The notes: generated by a model not told the origin, from the letters alone. DNA of 64,000 bases from Paenibacillus sp. BIHB 4019 (GCF_002741035.1 NZ_CP016808.1:5070501-5134500), one strand, 5' to 3'. Shown: positions 8,886 through 18,113, counted from the stretch's first letter. Made by a program: numbers and translations.

Positions 8886-9411
8886 CGCTTTTACAAGAGC
8901 ATCGGCATGGTTGATACCCGCTATTATCGTATTTATTCCGCTTTATGCGGCTTTTCGCAAAGTGCCCGTCTATGAGACCTTTACAGAAGGAGCTAAGGAC
9001 GGCTTCGGTACGGCCATTGCAATTATTCCCCATCTCGTCGGGATGATGGTCGCAATCAGCATGTTTCGCGCTTCTGGCGCGATGGATTTTATGATTGGCG
9101 CCGTTCGTCCGTTGTTCGATTGGCTCAGCATACCGAGCGAGGTATTGCCGCTAGCGGTACTCAGGCCGTTGACGGGTGCAGGGTCGCTTGCTTTTACCGC
9201 AGACCTGATTCAAACCTATGGACCGGATTCGATGATTGGCCGGATTGCGTCTACCATTCAAGGAAGCACGGATACGACGCTTTATGTGCTGACCGTTTAT
9301 TTTGGCGCTATCGGCATTCGAAAAACGAAATATGCGCTTAAAGTGGGCTTGTTTTCCGATCTAATCGGTTTTTTGGCGGCAATTTTCATTTGCATGTACA
9401 TATTCGGTTAA
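8878..9411 (+). CDS. spmB: Spore maturation protein B
   Basis: Partner of SpmA in spore core dehydration. The sequence carries VYETFTEGAKDGFGTAIAIIPHLV, FRASGAMDF and the strongly conserved GPDSMIGRIASTIQGSTDTTLYVLTVYFGAIGIR region. I place the start at the TTG at 8878, with GGGGGGAGG ending 8 bp upstream, giving 177 aa like B. subtilis SpmB (178). The frame stays open to a TTG at 8824 but lacks a ribosome site there. It overlaps the spmA stop by 8 bp. Confidence 0.93.
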   Translation: MLDAFTRASAWLIPAIIVFIPLYAAFRKVPVYETFTEGAKDGFGTAIAIIPHLVGMMVAISMFRASGAMDFMIGAVRPLFDWLSIPSEVLPLAVLRPLTGAGSLAFTADLIQTYGPDSMIGRIASTIQGSTDTTLYVLTVYFGAIGIRKTKYALKVGLFSDLIGFLAAIFICMYIFG

Positions 9412-9465
9412 CAGTGCTTGTGCTTTGCGCCTCATATCGTTATGATAAAGTTTGAGGTGAAAGTA

Positions 9466-10209
9466 TTGGAACGTTTACAGAAAATATTAGCGCAAGCGGG
9501 CATCGCATCCCGAAGAAAATGCGAGGAAATGATTTTGGCCGGAGTGGTTGAAGTCAATGGCGAGAAAGTGACCGAGCTTGGTGTGAAAGCAGACCCTGCT
9601 GTTGATGTCATTCTCGTGAATGGCAAGCCGATCCGAAATGAGAAAAAAGTGTATGTGATGCTGAATAAGCCAAAGGGCGTTATTACGAGTGCGAGCGATC
9701 CGCAAGGCCGCAAAATCGTCTCTGACTATTTGCCAGGCATCAGAGAGCGCGTGTATCCGGTAGGCCGCTTGGACTATGATACGGAAGGGCTGCTGCTGCT
9801 GACGAATGACGGCGAGTTCGCCAATCTTCTAACGCATCCGAGCCATCATGTACCGAAAACCTATTATGCGACAGTAAAAGGCGTGCCTCACGGAACGCTG
9901 CTGGATCAATTGAAGAAGGGCGTTAAGCTTGAAGACGGCATGACCGCTCCTGCTGAGGTTGAGTACCAGGATGTTAATACGGAAGAGAATACATCGACTG
10001 TCCGTATTACCATTTATGAAGGCCGCAATCGCCAGGTTAGACGGATGTTCGAAGCGATTAACCATCCTGTCGTTCGCTTGAGAAGGGTGAAGTTCGGCGA
10101 GCTGGGCTTGCATAATTTGGCAAGGGGGCAATTCCGCCATCTGACGCCTGTAGAAGTGAAGGAGCTGCGCGAAGCTGCTCGCAAGTCACATAAAGTTCAT
10201 AAAAAGTAG
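9466..10209 (+). CDS. rluB: Ribosomal large subunit pseudouridine synthase B
   Basis: RluB-type enzymes isomerise a uridine in helix 89 of 23S rRNA. An N-terminal S4-like RNA-binding domain begins ERLQKILAQAGIASRRKCEE, and the catalytic motif is GRLDYDTEGLLLLTNDG with the active Asp. RNRQVRRMFEA marks the C-terminal side. The TTG at 9466 follows GAGGTGA by 5 bp and gives 247 aa; the longer ATG-started frame (9418) adds unrelated residues. The spmB-rluB-res order matches B. subtilis. Confidence 0.93.
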   Translation: MERLQKILAQAGIASRRKCEEMILAGVVEVNGEKVTELGVKADPAVDVILVNGKPIRNEKKVYVMLNKPKGVITSASDPQGRKIVSDYLPGIRERVYPVGRLDYDTEGLLLLTNDGEFANLLTHPSHHVPKTYYATVKGVPHGTLLDQLKKGVKLEDGMTAPAEVEYQDVNTEENTSTVRITIYEGRNRQVRRMFEAINHPVVRLRRVKFGELGLHNLARGQFRHLTPVEVKELREAARKSHKVHKK

Positions 10210-10211
10210 AC

Positions 10212-10240
10212 GGCGGCAGCGGCAATTGCCGCCAGCTTTT
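10212..10240 (+). terminator. Weak terminator after rluB
   Basis: GGCGGCA pairs with TGCCGCC around an 8-nt loop, followed by AGCTTTTCG. The T tract is short and interrupted, so read-through into resA is possible. Confidence 0.5.
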
Positions 10241-10299
10241 CGTTATAATGGAACTAACTATGTTGACACACTAACCGAAATGCAGGTGATGAAAGCCCT

Positions 10300-10833
10300 A
10301 TGAAATCGTCACGCAAAATTATGCAAATCGTCATATTGTCAGCCGTGCTTATTATCGGAGGGTATGCGATTGGAACAACCTTGTTTGCTTCGGGCGAAAG
10401 CGGGGGCATTCCGAAGGTGGGCGGCACACCGCCGGAGTTTAAGCTTGTAGATTTGCAGGGCAACGTGCACCAGTTGTCCGATTATAAGGGCAAAGCGATC
10501 GTCGTTAATTTCTGGGGAACGTTCTGCCCGCCATGCGTGAAGGAAATGCCGGAATTCGAACGTCAATTTGCCAAATGGCAAAACGATGGCCTCGAAATTC
10601 TGGCTATTAATTTGAGTGAGGATACACTCACCGTCAACAATTTCGTCCGCCAGTTTGAGCTGAACTATCCGATATTGCGCGATGTTGACCGGAAGACGGA
10701 GCGGAAGTACGGACTAAGGTCGTATCCGACTACTTTTTTCGTTAAGCCGGATGGCACCATTATGGATATTACAGTTGGCGGAATGACAGAGGAATACATC
10801 GATGAGCGTATCGAGAAGCTGTTAACGTATTAG
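10300..10833 (+). CDS. resA: Thiol-disulfide oxidoreductase ResA
   Basis: ResA is a membrane-anchored, outward-facing thioredoxin-like protein that reduces the CXXCH haem-binding cysteines of apocytochrome c. An N-terminal helix (residues about 8-30) anchors it; the active site is FCPPC with Cys76 and Cys79, where B. subtilis ResA has CEPC. The length, 177 aa, matches the family. The ATG follows AGGTGA. resB begins 12 bp after the stop, so the res genes form one operon. Confidence 0.95.
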   Translation: MKSSRKIMQIVILSAVLIIGGYAIGTTLFASGESGGIPKVGGTPPEFKLVDLQGNVHQLSDYKGKAIVVNFWGTFCPPCVKEMPEFERQFAKWQNDGLEILAINLSEDTLTVNNFVRQFELNYPILRDVDRKTERKYGLRSYPTTFFVKPDGTIMDITVGGMTEEYIDERIEKLLTY

Positions 10834-10845
10834 GAGGTTTCTTCC

Positions 10846-12507
10846 GTGTTATCTATACATAACACCAAGTGTGAATGCGGGCATCAGAACGCGGTTGGAA
10901 CTGTGCTGTGCGAAAGCTGCGGCAAGCCGCTTATGGAGGACCAGCAGCAAAGTGAGCCGCTGGAAATGCGTTATGACGGCATTGCCCGGCGGTCGCAGAA
11001 AAAAAACCAAAATCCGATCGACCGGATTTGGAGTTTTTTTTCTTCCGTCAAAATTGCGATTTATTTGATCGTACTGACGTTTCTCGGCGCTTCTCTCGGA
11101 ACGATTTACCCGCAGGAAAACACGTTTATTAACAATTTTGATATTGCCGCTTATTATGAAAGTACATACGGCACCCCAGGGAAAATTTATCATATGCTGG
11201 GGTTGTCGCACACGTATGAGTCCTGGTGGTTCATTACGCTGCTTGTAATGATCGGAACGTCGCTCGTCATTTGCAGCCTGGACCGGATATTGCCGCTATA
11301 TCGGGCACTGAGCAAGCAGCAAATTCGCAAGCATCTCCAGTTCATCAATCGGCAGAAGACGGTTTATTCCGCAAAAGTGGACGAGCCTGCCGAAGCATGG
11401 GTGGAGCAGTTTGCAGCTCAGCTAAAGCGGAAGCGCTACCGCGTTCATATGGACGGTTCAGCGCTGCTGGCGGAGAAAAACCGATTTAGTAGATGGGGGC
11501 CTTATATTAATCATATCGGCCTTATTTTGTTTCTGCTCTCGATACTCGCCCGCAGCTTGCCAGGCTGGCAAATGGACAGTTATATTTCCGTTGCTGACGG
11601 CGCGACCGTACCGATTGAAGGCACCAACTATTTTGTCAAAAATGAAAAGTTTACCGTTGATTTTTATACGGATGACGAGCTTCCGCCAGAGCTGAAGGGA
11701 CAAGCTAGGGCGAAGCTCTATGAAACGGCGGCTGTCCTTTATACGTGTACAAGCGGCTGCGAGGCTGGCGAGACGCCGGTGCTGGAGGAAGTAGCCAAAC
11801 ATGATATTATCGTCAACAGCCCGCTGAAGTATAAGGGCTTGAAGCTTTATCAGTTTGACTTCGACCTGACGCCCAAGCTGATCAGCGTCAAGCCGATGCT
11901 GATCAACAAAGAGACCGGCGAGAAATACGGGCCGTTTGAGCTGATGATGAAGGATGCGGAGCTAAATTATGAGCTGGGTCCTTACAAGATGCGGCTGATC
12001 GCCAATTACATGGATTTTGCAGTTGGCGAGAACGGCGAACCGACGACGCTTGGACGTGAGCCGAATGCGCCAGCATTCGTCTTTCTGATTACCGGGCCGG
12101 GACTGCCTGAAGCGGGGCAGCCTTACATGTATTTCCCGATGCAGAAGGACAAGGAGAAGTTTGGGCAAGATCAAATTAATGGCGCTTTAGCAAGCAAGTT
12201 TGAGATTAAGGTCGACGGAATGCAAAATGTCAACTTCTCAGAAGCTTCTACTTCGCTTAACGTTCGTGTGGACAAGGCGTTGAACTTCGTCTGGGTCGGC
12301 GCAGCTATTTCAATGATTGGCCTATTGATGGGCTCCTATTGGCAGCATCGCAGAATTTGGCTGCGCATTGACGATGGCCAGCTGTCGCTTGGCGCACACA
12401 CGAATAAAAACTGGTACGGCATGCGGGCGGATGTGGCGGGCGCGCTTCAAAAAATTGGCGTGGCCGTAGATCCAAAGTCGCTAGATAACGGAGGGAATAA
12501 CGCGTGA
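10846..12507 (+). CDS. resB: Cytochrome c biogenesis protein ResB with N-terminal zinc ribbon
   Basis: ResB (CcsB/Ccs1 family) works with ResC in haem delivery for system II cytochrome c maturation. The 553-residue protein has membrane helices near residues 70-90, 125-145, 222-240 and 480-500, and a large extracytoplasmic loop. Before the first helix lies a short cysteine module: Cys9-x-Cys11 and Cys22-x2-Cys25 within CECGHQ..CESCGKPL, which looks like a zinc ribbon. I am not aware of such an extension in B. subtilis ResB. The GTG follows TAGGAGG. The stop overlaps resC by 4 bp. Confidence 0.93.
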   Translation: MLSIHNTKCECGHQNAVGTVLCESCGKPLMEDQQQSEPLEMRYDGIARRSQKKNQNPIDRIWSFFSSVKIAIYLIVLTFLGASLGTIYPQENTFINNFDIAAYYESTYGTPGKIYHMLGLSHTYESWWFITLLVMIGTSLVICSLDRILPLYRALSKQQIRKHLQFINRQKTVYSAKVDEPAEAWVEQFAAQLKRKRYRVHMDGSALLAEKNRFSRWGPYINHIGLILFLLSILARSLPGWQMDSYISVADGATVPIEGTNYFVKNEKFTVDFYTDDELPPELKGQARAKLYETAAVLYTCTSGCEAGETPVLEEVAKHDIIVNSPLKYKGLKLYQFDFDLTPKLISVKPMLINKETGEKYGPFELMMKDAELNYELGPYKMRLIANYMDFAVGENGEPTTLGREPNAPAFVFLITGPGLPEAGQPYMYFPMQKDKEKFGQDQINGALASKFEIKVDGMQNVNFSEASTSLNVRVDKALNFVWVGAAISMIGLLMGSYWQHRRIWLRIDDGQLSLGAHTNKNWYGMRADVAGALQKIGVAVDPKSLDNGGNNA

Positions 12508-13766
12508 GTTTAGTTGATTTGAGCAGTGATGCTTTTATAGCCGCTTTTTTTCTGTATTGCTTTGCCTTTTTATTTTATGTCATTGCGATTGCGGGGAAAA
12601 AGTGGAGCAACCGCGATCCGTTTCAGCATGAGAAGCGCTGGGGACGCATCGCGTTTATAACCTCAAGCTTGGGGCTTGCCGCCCATCTGACCTTCTTCTT
12701 CACACGATGGGCAGGAAGCGGTCAAATTCCAACGAGTAATATGTACGAATTTATGACCTTCCTCGGCATGGCGATTATGATTGCTTTTACGATCATATAT
12801 GCGATTTATCGTAAGGCGCTGCTGGGCATGTTCTCCCTGCCGCTAACGGTTATTATTGTGGCCTATGCTTCGGTTTTTCCACAAGAGGTTCAGCCGCTTA
12901 TTCCAGCGCTTAACTCGATTTGGCTTAAAGTGCATGTCACGACAGCTGCGCTCGGCGAAGCCTTTTTTGCCGTCGGTTTTGCTGCAGGGCTTATGTATTT
13001 GCTGCGGGTTGTTGATTTTAAAAGCGAGACGAAGGAAGCGCGGAGATCGCGTTTTTGGGTCGAATTTTCGCTATATACGATTATTATTATTATTGGTTTT
13101 CTCGTTGCGGTATTTGGTTTCCGCTCCGCTGGTTATGAAGCACAGTTCTCGCAAGAGCTGTCGACAATCGACTCTAAAGGGATTGAGTCGTCTAAAGTCG
13201 AAACGGTTGATTATACGCTGCCTCCAATTGTGAAGCCTTATAACAGCCAGGTCGTCCATGCTGACAGCTTCCTCGGCATGACGGATACGAAGCTTGAGGC
13301 ACCATCATGGATGAACGGCGTTAATGCCGGCCGCAAGCTCAATACGGTTATTTGGTCGATTATAGCCGGAACAATTTTGTATGGCTTGCTTCGCCTCGTA
13401 TTCCGCAAGCCGCTTGGCGCAGTCATTCATCCAGTCATGGAGGGTGTTGACCCGGATGATCTGGATGAAATCAGCTATCGCGCCATTGCGATAGGCTTTC
13501 CAATTTTCACGCTCGGTGCGCTCATCTTTGCCATGATATGGGCCAATATTGCATGGGGCCGATTTTGGGGATGGGACCCGAAGGAAGTTTGGGCGCTTAT
13601 TTCCTGGCTTTACTACAGTGCTTATTTGCATTTCAGATTGTCGCGCGGTTGGCAGGGCCTGCGGTCCTCTTGGCTCGCGGTCATCGGCTTCGTCGTTATT
13701 TTGTTTACGCTCATTGGCGTAAATCTGGTAATAGCGGGCCTTCATTCTTACGCGGGAACGAATTAA
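12504..13766 (+). CDS. resC: Cytochrome c biogenesis protein ResC (CcsA family)
   Basis: ResC is the polytopic haem-handling protein of system II, forming the synthetase with ResB. The tryptophan-rich WWD-type signature WGRFWGWDPKEVW is near residue 350, followed by ALISWLYYSAYLH with a candidate haem-ligand His. The 420-residue protein has about eight hydrophobic segments. It starts at a GTG inside the resB stop (GTGA overlap), after GGAGGG. Confidence 0.95.
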   Translation: MSLVDLSSDAFIAAFFLYCFAFLFYVIAIAGKKWSNRDPFQHEKRWGRIAFITSSLGLAAHLTFFFTRWAGSGQIPTSNMYEFMTFLGMAIMIAFTIIYAIYRKALLGMFSLPLTVIIVAYASVFPQEVQPLIPALNSIWLKVHVTTAALGEAFFAVGFAAGLMYLLRVVDFKSETKEARRSRFWVEFSLYTIIIIIGFLVAVFGFRSAGYEAQFSQELSTIDSKGIESSKVETVDYTLPPIVKPYNSQVVHADSFLGMTDTKLEAPSWMNGVNAGRKLNTVIWSIIAGTILYGLLRLVFRKPLGAVIHPVMEGVDPDDLDEISYRAIAIGFPIFTLGALIFAMIWANIAWGRFWGWDPKEVWALISWLYYSAYLHFRLSRGWQGLRSSWLAVIGFVVILFTLIGVNLVIAGLHSYAGTN

Positions 13767-13793
13767 TCGCGATTGGGAAAGGGGTTAATGAAT

Positions 13794-14510
13794 ATGTCCA
13801 ATTTCGCCAGCCGAATTTTGGTTGTTGACGATGAAGAACGGATTCGCCGTTTGCTCAAAATGTATTTGGAAAAGGAAGGCTACGTCATTGATGAAGCGGA
13901 AGATGGGGAATCTGCGCTACAGATGGCTACGGCTACGGACTATGCGCTGATTTTGCTCGACGTGATGCTCCCGGGAATTGACGGCGTGGAAATGTGCTCC
14001 CGTCTTCGTCAAGTGAAAGCGACGCCTGTCATTATGCTGACGGCGAAAGGCGAGGAAATGAATCGCGTGCAAGGATTTGAAGTAGGTGCTGACGATTATG
14101 TGGTTAAGCCATTCAGCCCGCGCGAGGTCATTTATCGGGTGAAGGCGATCTTGCGCCGCTCCTCGGCTACTGCTTTTTTGACGAAGGAAGTCAATTCCAG
14201 CAACAATATCGTATTCCCGCATTTGGTCATAGAGCATGATGCCCACCGCGTAACAGCGGCAGGCCAGGAAGTGAGCTTGACGCCAAAGGAATATGAGCTG
14301 CTGCATTATTTGGCTGTTTCGCCGGATAAAGTGTTTTCCCGTGAGGAATTGCTTAAGGATGTATGGAATTATGAGTTTTTCGGTGATCTCCGCACCGTTG
14401 ATACGCATGTCAAGCGTCTGCGCGAGAAGCTGAACAAAGTGTCGGGCGACGCAGCTGCCATGATTACGACGGTATGGGGCGTCGGCTACAAGCTTGAGGT
14501 GCCAAAGTAA
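13794..14510 (+). CDS. resD: Response regulator ResD
   Basis: An OmpR-type regulator controlling respiration and anaerobic genes. The receiver domain shows ILVVDDEERIRRLL, the phosphoacceptor Asp in LLDVMLPGIDG, and conserved Lys in VVKPFSP; the winged-helix DNA-binding domain follows from about residue 130 (LTPKEYELL, VDTHVKRLREK). The ATG at 13794 is 9 bp from AAAGGGG; 13788 would leave only 3 bp. The product is 238 aa and closely resembles B. subtilis ResD. It overlaps resE by one base (TAATG). Confidence 0.95.
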   Translation: MSNFASRILVVDDEERIRRLLKMYLEKEGYVIDEAEDGESALQMATATDYALILLDVMLPGIDGVEMCSRLRQVKATPVIMLTAKGEEMNRVQGFEVGADDYVVKPFSPREVIYRVKAILRRSSATAFLTKEVNSSNNIVFPHLVIEHDAHRVTAAGQEVSLTPKEYELLHYLAVSPDKVFSREELLKDVWNYEFFGDLRTVDTHVKRLREKLNKVSGDAAAMITTVWGVGYKLEVPK

Positions 14511-15976
14511 TGAACTGGAGGAAGTACTCTCCTTTTCTGCTGTGGCATAGCGTCGTTGGCAAGCTGTGGGTAACGATTATTTTGCTCGTGGCTGTCGTTC
14601 TTCTGACGCTTGGCGTATTTCTCGTGCCCTATATCGGTTATTTGTTTGAAAAAGATGCCAGCCATGAAGTGATGCTGCTGTTCGTCATCGTAGCAGTTAT
14701 CGGTTTTCTGATGTCGACCTTCTTTGCTTTTTTTCTATCGCGTAAAATCCAGCAGCCGCTGCTTGAGCTGAAGGAAGCCGCGGATTCGATTTCGCAAGGA
14801 AATTATCAGATGCGGGTGAAGATCCGCTCCAATGATGAAATTGGCGAACTGGCGAATACGTTCAACAATATGACTGAGCAGGTCGACAAGCTGATTCATG
14901 ATCTTAATCATGAGAAGGAACATTTGTCGAGCATATTGCGCAGCATGGGGGATGGCGTTATTACGTTTGATGCTGAGGGCGAAATTATTTTGACCAATCC
15001 GCCAGGGCATCTGCTAATAAACCGCTGGGCTGATCTGGATCAGGAGTGGGGAGATGCTTTCTACGATAGTACGAAGCCTTATTGCTCGGTTCCTGGGCCG
15101 CTGCTTGATATATTTGAGAAGGTCATGGATGAAGGCCGCGACGTTACAAATAAAGTATACGTGCACAACAGCATGTGGTCGGTCGTTATGGCTCCACTAA
15201 TGCTGGATGGCGTTGCCCGCGGAGCGGTCGCGGTCATTCGGAACGTGACGGAGGAGCATAAGCTGGAGAAGCTGCGGCGTGACTTTGTAGCAAATGTTTC
15301 CCATGAGATTAGAACGCCGCTTTCGATGATGCAAGGCTATAGCGAAGCGCTGCTAGACGATATTGTCGCTTCCCCAGAGGAGCGCAAGGAGCTTGTGCAG
15401 GTCATTTATGATGAATCGCTGCGCATGGGCAGGCTGGTCAATGATTTTCTGGATATGGCGCGGATGGAAGCCGGGCATGTGGAGCTGAATTTGCGGCAGT
15501 TCGATTTGCAGCAAATAATCAGGCGTGTGCATCGCAAATTCCAGGTATTTGCCAAGGAGCGGGAAGTCATGTTCAAGACCGAGCTGCCTGATTTGCCGCT
15601 GCTGCTGCTTGGGGCGGATGAAGACCGGCTGGAACAGGTGCTGACGAATTTGCTCGATAATGCGCTGCGGCATACGCCGCTTGGCAAATCTGTGACGATT
15701 GCAGCAAGCCCGATGACGATTAACCATACCGATTATATCCAAATGCAAATTAAAGACGAGGGACAAGGCATTCCTAGCGAGGACTTGCCGTATATCTTTG
15801 AGCGCTTTTACAAAGCAGACAAATCGCGCAAGCGCGGCACCTCTGTAGGAACAGGCCTCGGTCTTGCGATCGTCAAAAACATCATCACCCAGCATAATGG
15901 ACAAATAGAAGTAGACAGCATACTCGGCAAAGGGACAACCTTTACGCTGCTGCTGCCTGTCGAAACAAAGCATTAG
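14510..15976 (+). CDS. resE: Sensor histidine kinase ResE, short sensor form
   Basis: Membrane kinase that phosphorylates ResD in response to respiratory state. Order of domains: TM1 (about residues 18-40), a short loop, TM2 (about 53-76), HAMP, a PAS-like segment (about 140-250), HisKA with FVANVSHEIRTPLS, and HATPase with NLLDNALRHT, DEGQGIP and GTGLGLAIVK. The loop between the two helices is only about 12-15 residues, so the extracytoplasmic sensor domain of B. subtilis ResE is absent (488 against about 589 aa). Sensing must then rest on the membrane, HAMP or PAS parts. Confidence 0.93.
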   Translation: MNWRKYSPFLLWHSVVGKLWVTIILLVAVVLLTLGVFLVPYIGYLFEKDASHEVMLLFVIVAVIGFLMSTFFAFFLSRKIQQPLLELKEAADSISQGNYQMRVKIRSNDEIGELANTFNNMTEQVDKLIHDLNHEKEHLSSILRSMGDGVITFDAEGEIILTNPPGHLLINRWADLDQEWGDAFYDSTKPYCSVPGPLLDIFEKVMDEGRDVTNKVYVHNSMWSVVMAPLMLDGVARGAVAVIRNVTEEHKLEKLRRDFVANVSHEIRTPLSMMQGYSEALLDDIVASPEERKELVQVIYDESLRMGRLVNDFLDMARMEAGHVELNLRQFDLQQIIRRVHRKFQVFAKEREVMFKTELPDLPLLLLGADEDRLEQVLTNLLDNALRHTPLGKSVTIAASPMTINHTDYIQMQIKDEGQGIPSEDLPYIFERFYKADKSRKRGTSVGTGLGLAIVKNIITQHNGQIEVDSILGKGTTFTLLLPVETKH

Positions 15977-15983
15977 CTGTCAA

Positions 15984-16010
15984 GGCGCTCCGCTAGGAGC
16001 GCTATTTTTT
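15984..16010 (+). terminator. Terminator of the res operon
   Basis: GGCGCTCC/GGAGCGCT stem with GCTA loop followed by ATTTTTT, shortly after the resE stop. Confidence 0.9.
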
Positions 16011-16250
16011 GTTGAAAAGAAGCATTAAATCTTGTTGCTCGTGAAACATTTGAATAAATGGAATAGAGTTGTCATTGGGCCTGAGACGCTCAATCTCGTC
16101 GATATCGGAGCCTTAGCTATAACTATCACTCCAAGACATCTATGGCTGTAAAAGCCGATTAGAAGGTGTATAGCAGCCTGCTGTCAGGTAAAGAGCATGG
16201 AACAGGAGTAGGGGAGAATAGTGCAGAATATAGCAAGCCCAGCGGCAAAC
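16011..16250. other. Intergenic gap, nothing identified
   Basis: About 240 bp between the resE and serA terminators. I find no convincing reading frame with a ribosome site, no RNA motif and no copy of the window's repeat family. Confidence 0.5.
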
Positions 16251-16291
16251 AAAAACCCCGAAGTGTCAACAACGACCACTCCGGGGTTTTT
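16251..16291 (-). terminator. Terminator of serA (bidirectional shape)
   Basis: AAAAACCCCG and CGGGGTTTTT are exact complements about 20 nt apart, extended inward by AGTG/CACT. The symmetric A and T runs allow termination on either strand; serA ends 21 bp away. Confidence 0.9.
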
Positions 16292-16311
16292 CGCAAGGAC
16301 AGAAGTCCGTA

Positions 16312-17901
16312 TTAGATTTTGATTTCTTTTGCAGTGTTCAGCTCAGTCAAGTTCGTTAGCTGCTCAAGAACCTCTTTAGGCGTTCCTTTGTCAACACGCA
16401 ATACCATAATCGCGGAGCCGCCCTCTAGCTGACGACCAACCTGCATCGTTGCAATGTTCACGTCATTCGTTCCAAGCAACGTACCTACGCGGCCGATAAT
16501 ACCAGGCTTATCGTTATGCGAGATCAGGATTAGATTGCCTTCTGGCGTAACATCGACAGGGAAATTGTCAATTTGAACGATACGCGGGCCATAACCAGTA
16601 AGCAGCGTTCCGGCAACAGTGCGATCTTCCTTCTTCGTGCGCAGCGATACGGTTACGAGATTTGTAAAGTCTTTTGAAATATGCGATTTTTGAACGACGA
16701 TGTTTACATCGCGCTCTTTAGCAAGGTGCATCGAGTTGACGACATTCACTTGCTCAGTACCAAGGTGGTGGGACAGAATGCCTTTGACAACGTAGCGAGT
16801 CAGTGGCTGAGTATCTACTTCTGCAAGATCACCGGAGTAACCGACAACGATTTCTTGTACCGGACCGTCGGTCATTTGGGAAATAAAGCTGCCCAGCTTC
16901 TCGCCAAGAATGAAATACGGTTGAAGCTTGCTTTGCAGGCCAGCCGGAATTGGCGGCATATTAACCGCATTGCTGAACGGCTCATCGCGCAAAATGTGCA
17001 GCACTTGCTCCGAAACGTCGATCGCAACGTTTTCTTGCGCTTCAACTGTCGATGCGCCAAGGTGAGGCGTTACGATAATTTTCGGATGCTTCAGGAACGG
17101 GTGGTCCTCAGCTGGAGGCTCAACTTCAAATACGTCGAACGCTGCTCCAGCAACGATGCCATTATCGATCGCATCAACCAGAGCAATTTCATCAATGATG
17201 CCGCCGCGAGCGCAGTTCACGATGCGCATGCCGGGCTTCATAACAGCAAATTGGTCTTTGCCAATCATATGATGAGTCTCAGGTGTAAGCGGAGTATGAA
17301 CCGTCATGAAATCTGCATTGCGGACAATTTCTTCAACCGATGCAAGCTTGATGCCAAGCTTCTCAGCACGCTCTTCCGTCATAAACGGATCATAGCCAAG
17401 AATGTCCATTCCAAAAGCTTTCGCACGTTTGGCCACTTCGCTGCCGATACGGCCCATGCCAAGAACGCCTAGTACTTTGTTGCGAAGCTCTACGCCAAGG
17501 AAGGATTTGCGATCCCAAACGCCATTGACCGTTTTCATGTAAGCTTGAGGAATATGGCGGGCTACAGCCATCATCATGGCGAAAGTATGCTCGCAAGTTG
17601 TAATCGTATTGCCGTCTGGAGCGTTAATAACGATAATTCCGCGCTGCGTTGCAGCGTCCAGATCGATGTTGTCTACGCCAACGCCTGCGCGTCCAACGAC
17701 TTTAAGAAGCTTGCCGGCTTCCATAATGCGTGCTGTTACACGCGTTTGGCTGCGAACGAGCAGAGCGTCGTATTCGCCAATAATGGCTACGAGCTCGTCC
17801 TCGCTTAAACCTGGTTTTTTATCGACAATGATATCTTCCGCGTCTACAAGCTGTTGGATGCCCAGATCGCTGATGGGATCGGATACTAGCACTTTAAACA
17901 T
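16312..17901 (-). CDS. serA: D-3-phosphoglycerate dehydrogenase
   Basis: First committed step of serine synthesis: NAD-dependent oxidation of 3-phosphoglycerate. The 529-residue protein has the long SerA architecture: the split substrate domain starting MFKVLVSDPIS, a nucleotide-binding motif VLGMGRIGSEVAKRA, catalytic ARGGIIDE and TPHLGAST regions, an intervening domain, and a C-terminal ACT domain (SHNDKPGIIGRVG). I start at 17901, where AGGGGGC lies upstream; the frame extends 31 codons further without a ribosome site. It is monocistronic and convergent with res. Confidence 0.95.
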   Translation of the reverse strand: MFKVLVSDPISDLGIQQLVDAEDIIVDKKPGLSEDELVAIIGEYDALLVRSQTRVTARIMEAGKLLKVVGRAGVGVDNIDLDAATQRGIIVINAPDGNTITTCEHTFAMMMAVARHIPQAYMKTVNGVWDRKSFLGVELRNKVLGVLGMGRIGSEVAKRAKAFGMDILGYDPFMTEERAEKLGIKLASVEEIVRNADFMTVHTPLTPETHHMIGKDQFAVMKPGMRIVNCARGGIIDEIALVDAIDNGIVAGAAFDVFEVEPPAEDHPFLKHPKIIVTPHLGASTVEAQENVAIDVSEQVLHILRDEPFSNAVNMPPIPAGLQSKLQPYFILGEKLGSFISQMTDGPVQEIVVGYSGDLAEVDTQPLTRYVVKGILSHHLGTEQVNVVNSMHLAKERDVNIVVQKSHISKDFTNLVTVSLRTKKEDRTVAGTLLTGYGPRIVQIDNFPVDVTPEGNLILISHNDKPGIIGRVGTLLGTNDVNIATMQVGRQLEGGSAIMVLRVDKGTPKEVLEQLTNLTELNTAKEIKI

Positions 17902-17959
17902 AAGTAGATTGCCCCCTAAAATTTTTGCGAATGTTAAAATCATTTCGTAAGCTACATCA

Positions 17960-18020
17960 GGTGTGATACTAAAATAAAAACCGCCCTTGCACACATGCGC
18001 ATGCGAGGCGAGAGTTTCAT
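17960..18020 (-). promoter_or_regulatory. Possible terminator-like hairpin in the serA leader
   Basis: Read on the minus strand, CGCC and a GCATG..TGTGC segment pair with downstream TGC and GGCG, then come TTTTTATTTT. It lies in the roughly 170-nt leader between the inferred promoter and the serA start. The stem relies on wobble pairs, and no T-box or known riboswitch consensus is recognisable, so attenuation is only a possibility. Confidence 0.3.
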
Positions 18021-18074
18021 ATAGTCAAACGGCTCCTCGATTCATGTCGAATGAAAGAAAGGATAGCCTTTATC

Positions 18075-18104
18075 ATTTTAAAGCATTAACATGGACAATT
18101 GCAA
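18075..18104 (-). promoter_or_regulatory. serA: Candidate serA promoter
   Basis: On the minus strand TTGCAA and TAAAAT are separated by 18 bp, a plausible sigma-A promoter, giving a leader of about 170 nt before serA. Confidence 0.5.
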
Positions 18105-18113
18105 TCCTCAAAC

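Noticed and set aside
17902..18110. T-box upstream of serA
   Set aside because: The conserved T-box sequence AGGGTGGNACCGCG is not found in the leader on the minus strand.
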